Source of the DNA: Kiritimatiellales bacterium
GTDB lineage: Bacteria; Verrucomicrobiota; Kiritimatiellia; Kiritimatiellales; Tichowtungiaceae
Direction: 5' to 3'
Assembly (NCBI GenBank): GCA_028692515.1
Contig: JAQUXG010000057.1
Location: 1-9,031, forward strand
Length of the DNA: 9,031 nt
The notes under the pieces were generated by a model. That model searched no databases. It was given only the letters and a program-made list of their open reading frames with translations, and was not told the DNA's origin. Shown one piece after another: positions 1-5,544 of the stretch (the first letter of the stretch is position 1; every line of letters begins with the position of its first letter). Made by a program: the position numbers and the translations under genes.

Positions 1-213
1 GAGCGTGATCTCAAAATCATGACCCGTCACTTTGATAAGAAACGCCTCACCATGACACCGGAGCTAACGAAAAATTTCATGGAACAGCTTTTTTCCAATG
101 TTCAGAAACTGCGCGCAGGCGACCTCTCCACCGAACCGCTCATCGCCCACTTCGAGGACTATTCCCACATCTGCCGCACCCCCGCCATCGACCCGAAAGA
201 CCTGCTGAAATGA
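1..213 (+). CDS. C-terminal fragment, possible PD-(D/E)XK nuclease
   Basis: The reading frame is open from base 1 and stops at TGA 211-213, so only the last 70 residues are present. The ATG codons at 19 and 52 are internal, since the frame is open upstream of them. The fragment has a helical stretch, then an 'LRAGDLSTEP' segment, then 'YSHICR', then a short polar tail. This layout resembles the end of RecB/AddB-type PD-(D/E)XK nucleases, where a helix and a 'G-D-F-x-x-x-P' turn precede a 'C-x-Y-C-x-Y-x-x-x-C-R' motif. Only the last cysteine of that motif is present here, so an iron-sulfur cluster is not supported. The family assignment is inference from a short, non-catalytic tail; the catalytic residues would lie off the left edge. 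The fragment is clearly coding and has a normal stop, but its function is uncertain. Confidence 0.6.
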   Translation, partial: ERDLKIMTRHFDKKRLTMTPELTKNFMEQLFSNVQKLRAGDLSTEPLIAHFEDYSHICRTPAIDPKDLLK

Positions 214-235
214 CATTCACTAAAGGATAAAGTGT

Positions 236-793
236 ATGGAACAGGAACAAGAAAATATTTTTTACGAGCAGTTAGCACGAACTATCCAAACATGGCAATG
301 GGTGGAAAGTGAGTTATATTTTATTTACAGCACCATCATGAAAGGCGCCAACTCTCACCTGATCTCCGCAACCTTTCATCATATTCAAAGCTTTGTTTCC
401 AAACTCCAACTGGTGAACTCGTGCTTAGCGCTCATGATTGACGACCAATCAGAAGATGGACGAATTTGGAAAGACCTATTCAATCGATCAAGAAAGCTTA
501 ATGAGAAACGAAATAAGATTGTTCACGAACCCGTCCACATAGGAGTGAAAGATGGGCACAGGTTCATAGAAATTTCTCCTTCGTTCTACAATGCACTTGT
601 CATAACAAAGCACAAAACCACACATAAAGGCCCAACCATTACCTCGGAATACAAACCATCAAATGCTCAAGTTCTAGAGAACCACAAGATTGATTTACCC
701 GAACTCTATGACATGGAGCAGTCTTTCAAAAATCTAGCAAAGGAACTTGAGGCATTCCGAACAGCGCATATTCCAGATACTCCAAACACCTGA
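236..793 (+). CDS. Hypothetical protein with HEPN-like R-X4-H motif
   Basis: A complete 185-residue protein with ATG at 236, preceded by AAAGGA (222-227) at good spacing, and TGA at 791-793. The first 90 residues look all-helical: 'WQWVESELYFIYSTI' at about 20-34, then a long helix with 'FVSKLQLVNSCLALM' at about 53-67. They lead to 'RNKIVH' at residues 92-97. A tryptophan/glutamate first helix followed by 'RN-x-x-x-H' is typical of HEPN-fold proteins, in which R-X4-6-H is the RNase motif; many such proteins act in toxin-antitoxin or phage defence, others are uncharacterised. It follows the upstream gene by 22 bases. No antitoxin or nucleotidyltransferase partner is visible within the window. 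Two 60-base samples of the gene are about 42% GC, against about 55% in a pnp sample, which fits acquired DNA. RNase activity is inferred only. I do not recognise a named family. Confidence 0.8.
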   Translation: MEQEQENIFYEQLARTIQTWQWVESELYFIYSTIMKGANSHLISATFHHIQSFVSKLQLVNSCLALMIDDQSEDGRIWKDLFNRSRKLNEKRNKIVHEPVHIGVKDGHRFIEISPSFYNALVITKHKTTHKGPTITSEYKPSNAQVLENHKIDLPELYDMEQSFKNLAKELEAFRTAHIPDTPNT

Positions 794-825
794 CATCTGC
801 GTAAAAACCGCCTGATTTTTTAAAC

Positions 826-855
826 AAAAAAGCCCGTCTGGACAGACGGGCTTTT
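826..855 (-). terminator. Rho-independent terminator of pnp, probably bidirectional
   Basis: GCCCGTCTG (832-840) pairs with CAGACGGGC (843-851), flanked by an A-run (826-831) and TTTT (852-855). Read on the minus strand, the stem is followed by six T and then a T-rich stretch, which makes it a good terminator 19 bases after the pnp stop. Read on the plus strand it has only four T, but it also lies 32 bases after the 236-793 gene and may serve both convergent genes. Confidence 0.88.
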
Positions 856-874
856 CGGTTCCACTAAACGAGGA

Positions 875-2989
875 TTAGTCGTTGGTGGCGGAAGCGGCGG
901 CATCTTTTTCTGCCATGGCCGCACGGCGGCTGAGGCGGATTTTACCGTCGCGGTCAACGTCGAGAACCTTGACCCACATGATGTCGCCCTCTTTGCAGAT
1001 GTCTTCGACTTTGTTGACCCGGAAGTCAGCGAGTTCGGAGATGTGCACGAGGCCGTCTTTGCCGGGCATGATTTCGACAAAAGCGCCGAAGTCACGGATG
1101 GTTTTAACGGTTCCTTCGTAGAGCTGACCGATTTCGGCTTCGGCAGTAATGCCGTTGACCGCTTTGACTGCAGCGATCATGGCTTTGGCATCGGCGCTGA
1201 ATACGTTGACGGTGCCGTCTTCTTCGATGTCGATCTGCACGCCGTAGGTATCGGTGATGCCACGAATGACTTTACCGCCCGGGCCGATGAGTGCGCCGAT
1301 CTTTTCCGGATCAATCTTGATGACAGTGATACGCGGAGCGAATTCGGACATTTCTTCACGCGGAGCAGCAATGACACTTTCCATATAGTCGATGATGTCC
1401 ATGCGGCCTTTACGGGCCATTTCGAAGGCGCCTTCGACGAGATCCCAGCGCAGGCCGTCGATCTTGAGATCGACCTGGAAGCCGGTGATTCCGTCACGGG
1501 TTCCGCAGACTTTGAAGTCCATGTCGCCGCAGTGGTCTTCCGTACCGAGAATGTCGAGCACGAGTTCTGCCTGACCGTTGTCACCGGTAAAGAGCCCGAC
1601 GGAAATTCCGCCGACCGGCTTCTTGATCGGAACACCGGCATCCATCAGAGCGAGCGTACCGACACAGGCCGAGGCCATGGAGGACGAGCCGTTGGAACCC
1701 ATGATTTCAGACACGAGACGCACGGCGTAAGGATAGTTGTCGGGCATGACCGGAATCAGGCTGCGTTCAGCTAGATTGCCGTGGCCGATTTCGCGGCGGC
1801 CGGTGTTCCCGAGACGTCCGACTTCACCGACGCTGTACGGCGGGAAGTTGTAGTGCAACATGAAGTTCTTTTCGGTCGCACCGCCGGTGACGGCGTCAAT
1901 CGACTGCGAGTCTTTACGCGGGCCGAGGGTGACGACGGCCAGCGATTGGGTTTCGCCGCGGTTGAATATCGCGGAACCGTGAACGCGCGGAATAACTCCG
2001 ACCTGAGCCTTGAGCTCGCGAAGCTGGTCGAATCCACGTCCGCCGACGCGCGTTTTGTTGACGAGTACGTTTTTGCGGAGTTGTTCGATTTCGAGTTCGT
2101 CAAACGCGTGCATATAGTCGGTGGCGGTCATTTCCGGGAACGCTTCGAGCATTTTGGCTTTCAGGGATTCCTTAATCGAGGTGACCTTGTTCTGACGTTC
2201 GAGTTTGCCGCCGATGGCGAGAGCCTGACCAAGTTCTTCACCGGCAATTTCGCGGGCTTTGTCGAGCATGGTGGTGTCGTCTGCGGGCAGTTCAATGACC
2301 TTGTCGGCTTTGCCGAGCTGGCGGCGCAGTTCGAGCTGAGCGGCGATGATCGGCTGAATGGCTTCGTGCCCGATTTTCATGGCGGCGACGAAGTCGGCTT
2401 CGCTGATTTCCTTGGCGCTGCCTTCGATCATGAGCGGAAGCGCGGCGGTGCCGGCGTAGGTCAGGTCGAGATCGCTTTTTAGCAACTGCTCGTGCGTCGG
2501 GCAGATAACGAACTGTCCGTCAACGCGAGCGATGCGCACTGCGGCGATCGGGCCGCGGAAGGGAAGTTCGGAAAGAACCAGCGCGGCACTGGAGGCGTTG
2601 ACACTGAGAAAATCGGTGTCGATCTGGCCATCGCAGCTGAGCAGCATGTTGTTGATCTGAACTTCGTCGTAGAACCGGTTCGGGAAGAGCGGGCGGATCG
2701 GACGGTCGGTGACGCGGGCGGTCAGGATTTCTTTTTCGGACGGACGGGCTTCGCGCTTGAAGAATCCGCCAGGAAAACGGCCTGCGGCATAGAATTTTTC
2801 GCGATATTCAACCTGGAGGGGGAAGAAGTCGCATCCTTCCCGGGGAGCTTTGGTGGTGACGGCGGAGAAGACGATATTATCGCCCAGACCGCAGGAGACT
2901 GCGCCGGCTGCCTGCTGTGCGAGGAGGCCGGACTCAAAAAACATCGGCTTGCCGCCGACTTCGAACTCTATTTTGACTGTATCTTTCAT
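875..2989 (-). CDS. pnp: Polynucleotide phosphorylase (PNPase)
   Basis: PNPase is a trimeric 3'-to-5' exoribonuclease that degrades RNA using phosphate and can add tails in reverse; it acts in the cytoplasm, often in the RNA degradosome. The protein has 704 residues (E. coli enzyme 711). First RNase PH-like core: about 1-220, with '[20 protein letters not shown]' at 55-74 and '[10 protein letters not shown]' at 94-103. Helical linker: about 230-310. Second core: about 315-545, with 'RGETQ' at 344, 'GRREIGHG' at 397-404 and 'SNGSSSMAS' at 432-440. The catalytic residues are present as D485, D491 and K493 (E. coli D486, D492, K494). KH domain: GPGG at 569-572. S1 domain: about 620-690. The frame continues upstream to 3118, but ATG 2989 has AAGGA ten bases before it and fits the family length. 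It lies downstream of rpsO, as in many bacteria, and there is no long degradosome-binding tail. Confidence 0.97.
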   Translation of the reverse strand: MKDTVKIEFEVGGKPMFFESGLLAQQAAGAVSCGLGDNIVFSAVTTKAPREGCDFFPLQVEYREKFYAAGRFPGGFFKREARPSEKEILTARVTDRPIRPLFPNRFYDEVQINNMLLSCDGQIDTDFLSVNASSAALVLSELPFRGPIAAVRIARVDGQFVICPTHEQLLKSDLDLTYAGTAALPLMIEGSAKEISEADFVAAMKIGHEAIQPIIAAQLELRRQLGKADKVIELPADDTTMLDKAREIAGEELGQALAIGGKLERQNKVTSIKESLKAKMLEAFPEMTATDYMHAFDELEIEQLRKNVLVNKTRVGGRGFDQLRELKAQVGVIPRVHGSAIFNRGETQSLAVVTLGPRKDSQSIDAVTGGATEKNFMLHYNFPPYSVGEVGRLGNTGRREIGHGNLAERSLIPVMPDNYPYAVRLVSEIMGSNGSSSMASACVGTLALMDAGVPIKKPVGGISVGLFTGDNGQAELVLDILGTEDHCGDMDFKVCGTRDGITGFQVDLKIDGLRWDLVEGAFEMARKGRMDIIDYMESVIAAPREEMSEFAPRITVIKIDPEKIGALIGPGGKVIRGITDTYGVQIDIEEDGTVNVFSADAKAMIAAVKAVNGITAEAEIGQLYEGTVKTIRDFGAFVEIMPGKDGLVHISELADFRVNKVEDICKEGDIMWVKVLDVDRDGKIRLSRRAAMAEKDAAASATND

Positions 2990-2999
2990 TTCTTTCTTT

Positions 3000-3004
3000 T
3001 CCTT
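3000..3004 (-). promoter_or_regulatory. Ribosome binding site of pnp
   Basis: AAGGA on the minus strand lies ten bases before the ATG at 2989. The upstream in-frame ATG at 3010 has no comparable site, and this site lies downstream of that codon. This decides the start in favour of the 704-residue protein rather than a 711- or 747-residue one. Confidence 0.7.
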
Positions 3005-3026
3005 CTGCATCCATGACTGCCGGGTG

Positions 3027-3057
3027 CCCAATGAGACCGGATGCGCAGGTCTTTGGG
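3027..3057 (-). promoter_or_regulatory. Bulged stem-loop in the pnp leader
   Basis: On the minus strand CCCAA-AGACC (3057-3048) can pair with GGTCT-CA-TTGGG (3038-3027). This gives ten base pairs interrupted by a two-base bulge, with a nine-base loop, ending 37 bases before the pnp ATG. The leader between the rpsO terminator and pnp also holds smaller G/C hairpins at 3073-3085 (GCCC/GGGC) and 3099-3110 (GGGG-CAAT-CCCC). In E. coli the pnp leader forms an RNase III-cut duplex through which PNPase represses itself; a similar role here is inference. I saw no convincing promoter in 2990-3111. Confidence 0.4.
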
Positions 3058-3111
3058 ATGAATAAACGGGCGGCCCGCAATGGGCGCTGTGTTGGAACGG
3101 GGCAATCCCCT

Positions 3112-3141
3112 GAAACAAAACAGCCCCGTCGTGAACGGGGC
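3112..3141 (-). terminator. Terminator or attenuator between rpsO and pnp
   Basis: GCCCCGT (3123-3129) pairs with ACGGGGC (3135-3141) across a five-base loop. On the minus strand the stem is followed by TGTTTTGTTTC. It begins 12 bases after the rpsO stop. The T-tract is interrupted, so termination may be partial, which would let some transcripts continue into pnp. Confidence 0.7.
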
Positions 3142-3153
3142 CGTCCTTATTTT

Positions 3154-3417
3154 TTAGTGGCGCAAACCAAGACGCTGAATCAGCTCTTTGTAGCGCGGAT
3201 TATCTGTTCTCGACAGATACGCGAGCAGCTTTTTACGGTTGTTGACCATGGTGATCAACCCGCGACGGGTGCTGTTGTCCTTTTTGTGGGTCTTGAGATG
3301 CTCGGTGAGAGCCTCTACATGTTTGGTCAGCAGTGCAACCTGCACTTCAACAGATCCGGTGTCCCGGTCATTGCGCTGATATTCTTTTCTAACTTCCGCT
3401 TTTACTGCTGTATCCAC
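3154..3417 (-). CDS. rpsO: 30S ribosomal protein S15
   Basis: S15 binds 16S rRNA early in assembly of the small ribosomal subunit platform and contributes to a subunit bridge. The 87-residue protein matches the family along its whole length (usual length 88-89): 'DTGSVEVQVALLT' at 19-31, 'LTEHLKTHKKD' at 37-47, 'RRGL' at 51-54, and 'RYKELIQRLGLR' at the C-terminus. The start codon is GTG at 3417, with a strong AAGGAG site (3425-3430) seven bases upstream; no better ATG exists in frame. The first residues are shorter and more divergent than in most S15 proteins. It precedes pnp on the same strand, the classic rpsO-pnp order. It has its own promoter (3474-3502) and a terminator after it. In E. 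coli S15 represses its own translation; I did not identify an equivalent structure here. Confidence 0.97.
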   Translation of the reverse strand: MDTAVKAEVRKEYQRNDRDTGSVEVQVALLTKHVEALTEHLKTHKKDNSTRRGLITMVNNRKKLLAYLSRTDNPRYKELIQRLGLRH

Positions 3418-3473
3418 TTACAGGCTCCTTCTTGACTCTCTTCGTTTTCACTACATCTATAGTTGAGCGCGAC

Positions 3474-3502
3474 AATATATAGACGCCCCCCACCCTTGTA
3501 AA
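3474..3502 (-). promoter_or_regulatory. Sigma70-type promoter of rpsO
   Basis: On the minus strand TTTACA (3502-3497) and TATATT (3479-3474) are separated by exactly 17 bases, and each matches its consensus hexamer at five of six positions. The expected start near 3467 would give a leader of about 50 bases before the GTG start. The spacer contains an unusual G-run, GGGTGGGGGG. The promoter lies downstream of the glnB terminators, so rpsO appears independently transcribed. Confidence 0.72.
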
Positions 3503-3511
3503 CTGCAATAT

Positions 3512-3540
3512 CCAAATAAAAACGGACGCGCGGGTCGTCC
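3512..3540 (-). terminator. Possible second, weak terminator after glnB
   Basis: On the minus strand GGACG (3540-3536) pairs with CGTCC (3528-3524) across a seven-base loop, followed by GTTTTTATTT. The stem is only five base pairs, so this is a weak candidate. It sits just before the rpsO promoter and could insulate it from read-through. Confidence 0.35.
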
Positions 3541-3563
3541 CGGTAGCGGGAAAAACCGCCCGT

Positions 3564-3578
3564 TTCCAGACATTGGAA
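3564..3578. repeat. TTCCA/TGGAA palindrome, copy 1
   Basis: TTCCA (3564-3568) and TGGAA (3574-3578) are inverted around GACAT. It is intergenic, 22 bases (start to start of the TTCC motif) from copy 2, and related to the copy at 7819-7837. Its role is unknown; it may be a dispersed repeat or a binding site for a dimeric protein. Confidence 0.5.
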
Positions 3579-3582
3579 CCGT

Positions 3583-3604
3583 TTTTTCCAAGCAATTGGA
3601 AAAA
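3583..3604. repeat. TTCCAA/TTGGAA palindrome, copy 2
   Basis: Nine-base arms TTTTTCCAA (3583-3591) and TTGGAAAAA (3596-3604) surround GCAA, a perfect hairpin or operator-like dyad. It overlaps the T-tract of the glnB terminator and shares its TTCCAA core with the copy at 7819-7837. Confidence 0.55.
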
Positions 3605-3632
3605 CAACCGGCACCCCGGAGTCCGGGGTGCC
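3597..3632 (-). terminator. Rho-independent terminator of the amt-glnB operon
   Basis: GGCACCCCGG (3610-3619) pairs perfectly with CCGGGGTGCC (3623-3632) across a three-base loop. On the minus strand it is followed by GGTTGTTTTTCC. It lies 24 bases after the glnB stop and would end the amt-glnB transcript. Confidence 0.85.
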
Positions 3633-3656
3633 CGCCTTCACTCCTTCATAGAAAAC

Positions 3657-3998
3657 TCAGCCGATGGCGTCGTGTCCGCGCTCACCGGTGCGAATGCGGA
3701 TGCATTCATCGAGGCTGTGGATGAAGATTTTACCGTCGCCGATTTTTCCGGTCCGGGCCCCTTTGATGATGGCCTCAATGGTCGGCTCGACGAAGTCGGT
3801 GTTGACCGCAATTTCGATGCGCACCTTCTTAAGGAGGTTCACTTCAACGTCCGCACCGCGATAGGTTTCGTGATAACCTTTCTGCTGGCCGCAACCGAGC
3901 GCGTTGGTGACAGACATTTTGAAGACCTCTTTTTCGTAAAGAGCCTGCTTCACCGCAGTGAGCCGGTCGGGCTGAATATAGGCAATAATGAGTTTCAT
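3657..3998 (-). CDS. glnB: PII nitrogen regulatory protein (GlnB/GlnK type)
   Basis: PII is a trimeric cytoplasmic signal protein that binds ATP/ADP and 2-oxoglutarate; proteins encoded beside amt typically plug the ammonium channel when nitrogen is plentiful. The protein has 113 residues (family usually 112). Visible features: T-loop '[17 protein letters not shown]' at 37-53 with Q39 retained, K58, B-loop '[10 protein letters not shown]' at 83-92 including K90, and C-loop 'RIRTGE' at 101-106 with R101 and R103. Position 51, the uridylylated or adenylylated tyrosine of enteric and actinobacterial PII, is valine (codon GTT), and position 49 is alanine rather than the cyanobacterial serine. Covalent T-loop modification is therefore unlikely at these sites. 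ATG 3998 follows AAGGAG (4006-4011) by seven bases and the amt stop by 18 bases, so the two genes are probably one operon. It is GlnK-like by context; sequence alone does not separate GlnB from GlnK. Confidence 0.95.
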   Translation of the reverse strand: MKLIIAYIQPDRLTAVKQALYEKEVFKMSVTNALGCGQQKGYHETYRGADVEVNLLKKVRIEIAVNTDFVEPTIEAIIKGARTGKIGDGKIFIHSLDECIRIRTGERGHDAIG

Positions 3999-4016
3999 TG
4001 TTTTTCTCCTTATTAA

Positions 4017-5339
4017 TTAGCTGTTGGTGAAGAACTGGAATCCGGCATAAGCCTCCATGCCGTGTTCGCCGATGTCGAGACCCTTGAGTTCTTCTTCTTC
4101 ACTGACGCGGATACCGATGGTTTTCTTCAGTGCGAAGAAGATCAGGAATGCCGCCGGGAAGCAGGTGATGCCGTAAGCGGCCACGCCGAGCAGCTGAGTC
4201 AGAAAGCTGTAGTCGGGACTGAAGATGCCGACGAACAGGGTTCCGAGAATCCCGCAAACGAGGTGAACCGTTGTGGCACCGACCGGGTCGTCGATTTTCA
4301 GTTTGTCGAACATCATGACGGAGAGTACCGCGACCGCGCCGCAGACAAAGCCGATGATGATGGAGGCGGAGATGGATACCGCATCCGCGCCGGCGGTGAT
4401 GCCAACGAGTCCGGCCAGACAGCCGTTGAGCACCATGGTTAAGTCAGGTTTTTTCTGAACAGTCCAGGACATGATCATCGAACCGATGATACCTGCCGCG
4501 GCGGCCAGTGAAGTGGTGGTTAGCACGAAGGAAACCATGCCGGGATCGCCGGAGAGGACAGAACCGCCGTTAAACCCGAACCAGCCGAGCCAGAGAAGGA
4601 ATACGCCGATGGTCAGCAACGGCAGATTGTGGCCCATGATGGCCTTGACCTGTCCGTTGACATATTTTCCCATGCGCGGACCGAGCAGCAGAATACCTGC
4701 AAGCGCGCCCCATCCGCCGACGGAGTGAACGAGCGTGGAACCGGCGAAGTCGTGGAAGCCTTTATCAGCCAGCCAGCCGCCGCCCCAGGTCCAGGAACCG
4801 ACAAAGGGATAGACGAAGGCGACGTAAATCGCGGAGAAGATGAGGAAGGAGCTGAGCTTAATGCGCTCAGCAACCGCACCGGAGACAATGGTCGCGGCGG
4901 TAGCGGCAAACATGCCCTGAAAGAGGAAGTCGGTCCAGTAGGTATAGTGACCGTCGGCATATTCAATCAGCCCGGCAGCACCTTCAGGAGAATGGAGACC
5001 AAAGCCGCCGAAACCGAAGAATCCTGCGATGGTGAAATCGCCCGGATACATCAGGTTGAAGCCGATCAGCGCATAGGTGAGCAGGCCGATTGCGACGATG
5101 ACCGTGTTTTTAAACAGGATGTTCACGGTGTTTTTAGCACGGGTCAGACCGGTTTCAACGGTCGCGAATCCCAGATGCATGGTGAACACCAGAAAGACGG
5201 AAACCATCATCCAGATGTTATTGGCGGTGAACATCGCATCGGCGGCTGTTACTGCCGGCGCGGCTTCTTCCGCATGAGTTGCCATACCGAGCGCCAGAAC
5301 TCCGGCGAACATCAGCAGAGCCTTCTTCCATTTACACAT
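4017..5339 (-). CDS. amtB: Ammonium transporter Amt
   Basis: Amt is a trimeric inner-membrane channel for ammonium uptake. The protein has 440 residues. It begins with a likely signal peptide (MCKWKK, hydrophobic 8-20, probable cleavage after 'THA' at 21-23), as known for E. coli AmtB, followed by about eleven hydrophobic segments. Family landmarks: 'FQGMFAATAA' at 140-149 (Phe-gate region), 'GAVAERIKLS' at 154-163, 'HDFAGSTLVH' at 196-205 with D197 and first pore histidine H205, 'WFGFNGGS' at 253-260, and 'GATTVHLVCG' at 354-363 with second pore histidine H359. The tail 'LKGLDIGEHGMEAY' at 418-431 is the conserved element that contacts PII. ATG 5339 is chosen because AAGGAG (5346-5351) lies six bases before it; an in-frame ATG at 5369 would add ten residues but has no such site. 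glnB follows at once, supporting a regulator-channel pair. Confidence 0.96.
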   Translation of the reverse strand: MCKWKKALLMFAGVLALGMATHAEEAAPAVTAADAMFTANNIWMMVSVFLVFTMHLGFATVETGLTRAKNTVNILFKNTVIVAIGLLTYALIGFNLMYPGDFTIAGFFGFGGFGLHSPEGAAGLIEYADGHYTYWTDFLFQGMFAATAATIVSGAVAERIKLSSFLIFSAIYVAFVYPFVGSWTWGGGWLADKGFHDFAGSTLVHSVGGWGALAGILLLGPRMGKYVNGQVKAIMGHNLPLLTIGVFLLWLGWFGFNGGSVLSGDPGMVSFVLTTTSLAAAAGIIGSMIMSWTVQKKPDLTMVLNGCLAGLVGITAGADAVSISASIIIGFVCGAVAVLSVMMFDKLKIDDPVGATTVHLVCGILGTLFVGIFSPDYSFLTQLLGVAAYGITCFPAAFLIFFALKKTIGIRVSEEEELKGLDIGEHGMEAYAGFQFFTNS

Positions 5340-5345
5340 ACACTT

Positions 5346-5351
5346 CTCCTT
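5346..5351 (-). promoter_or_regulatory. Ribosome binding site of amt
   Basis: AAGGAG on the minus strand, six bases before ATG 5339. It decides the start against the upstream in-frame ATG at 5369 and places a basic signal-peptide n-region (MCKWKK) at the N-terminus. Confidence 0.8.
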
Positions 5352-5373
5352 GTTCGGGTTAACTTCCAAATCC

Positions 5374-5387
5374 GTCGCTTGCGCGAC
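5374..5387 (-). other. Small hairpin in the amt leader
   Basis: GTCGC (5374-5378) and GCGAC (5383-5387) form a five-base-pair stem with a four-base loop, about 20 bases upstream of the amt ribosome binding site. A role in leader structure is possible but not shown. Confidence 0.25.
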
Positions 5388-5434
5388 AAGCTGGTTCGTT
5401 TATAAGCAGAAAGTCGGCCAGAATTTTAAACAGG

Positions 5435-5449
5435 AGAACATGTTGTTCT
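5435..5449. promoter_or_regulatory. Operator-like inverted repeat upstream of amt
   Basis: AGAAC (5435-5439) and GTTCT (5445-5449) flank five bases, with a perfect AACATGTT palindrome (5437-5444) nested inside. It lies in the AT-rich gap between ptsP and amt, about 95 bases before the amt start. It could bind a dimeric regulator; this is inference from symmetry only. Confidence 0.25.
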
Positions 5450-5472
5450 TAAGTTGTTTATATGGAATAAAT

Positions 5473-5488
5473 TACAATTTATACGCCA
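5473..5488 (-). promoter_or_regulatory. Degenerate sigma54-like promoter candidate for amt
   Basis: On the minus strand the 16-mer TGGCGTATAAATTGTA keeps the -24 TGGC and a -12 TTG-A element at normal spacing, but has GT instead of the near-invariant GC. Ammonium transporter genes are often sigma54-dependent, which is why it was considered. Sigma70-like hexamers nearby (TTGTTA and TATAAA) are 19 bases apart, so the promoter type is unresolved. Confidence 0.22.
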
Positions 5489-5544
5489 GCGGATACAATA
5501 AATAACAAAAATGTATTCGTTTGTTTTTTACAGACACTAATGTG

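Noticed and set aside
1043..3016. Long plus-strand reading frames (243, 233 and 174 codons) opposite pnp
   Set aside because: They lie fully antisense to a clearly conserved gene, have no family-like motifs, and arise from the GC codon pattern of pnp.
2990..3118. N-terminal extension of pnp to 3118
   Set aside because: The extra 43 residues do not resemble PNPase, would span the leader hairpins, and the ribosome binding site lies just before ATG 2989.
3389..3641. Minus-strand frames of 72-79 codons in the glnB-rpsO gap
   Set aside because: They read through a terminator, palindromes and the rpsO promoter, and show no conserved motif.
4629..5405. 258-codon plus-strand frame opposite amt
   Set aside because: Antisense shadow of a well-supported transporter; composition is low in hydrophobic residues and has no recognisable domain.
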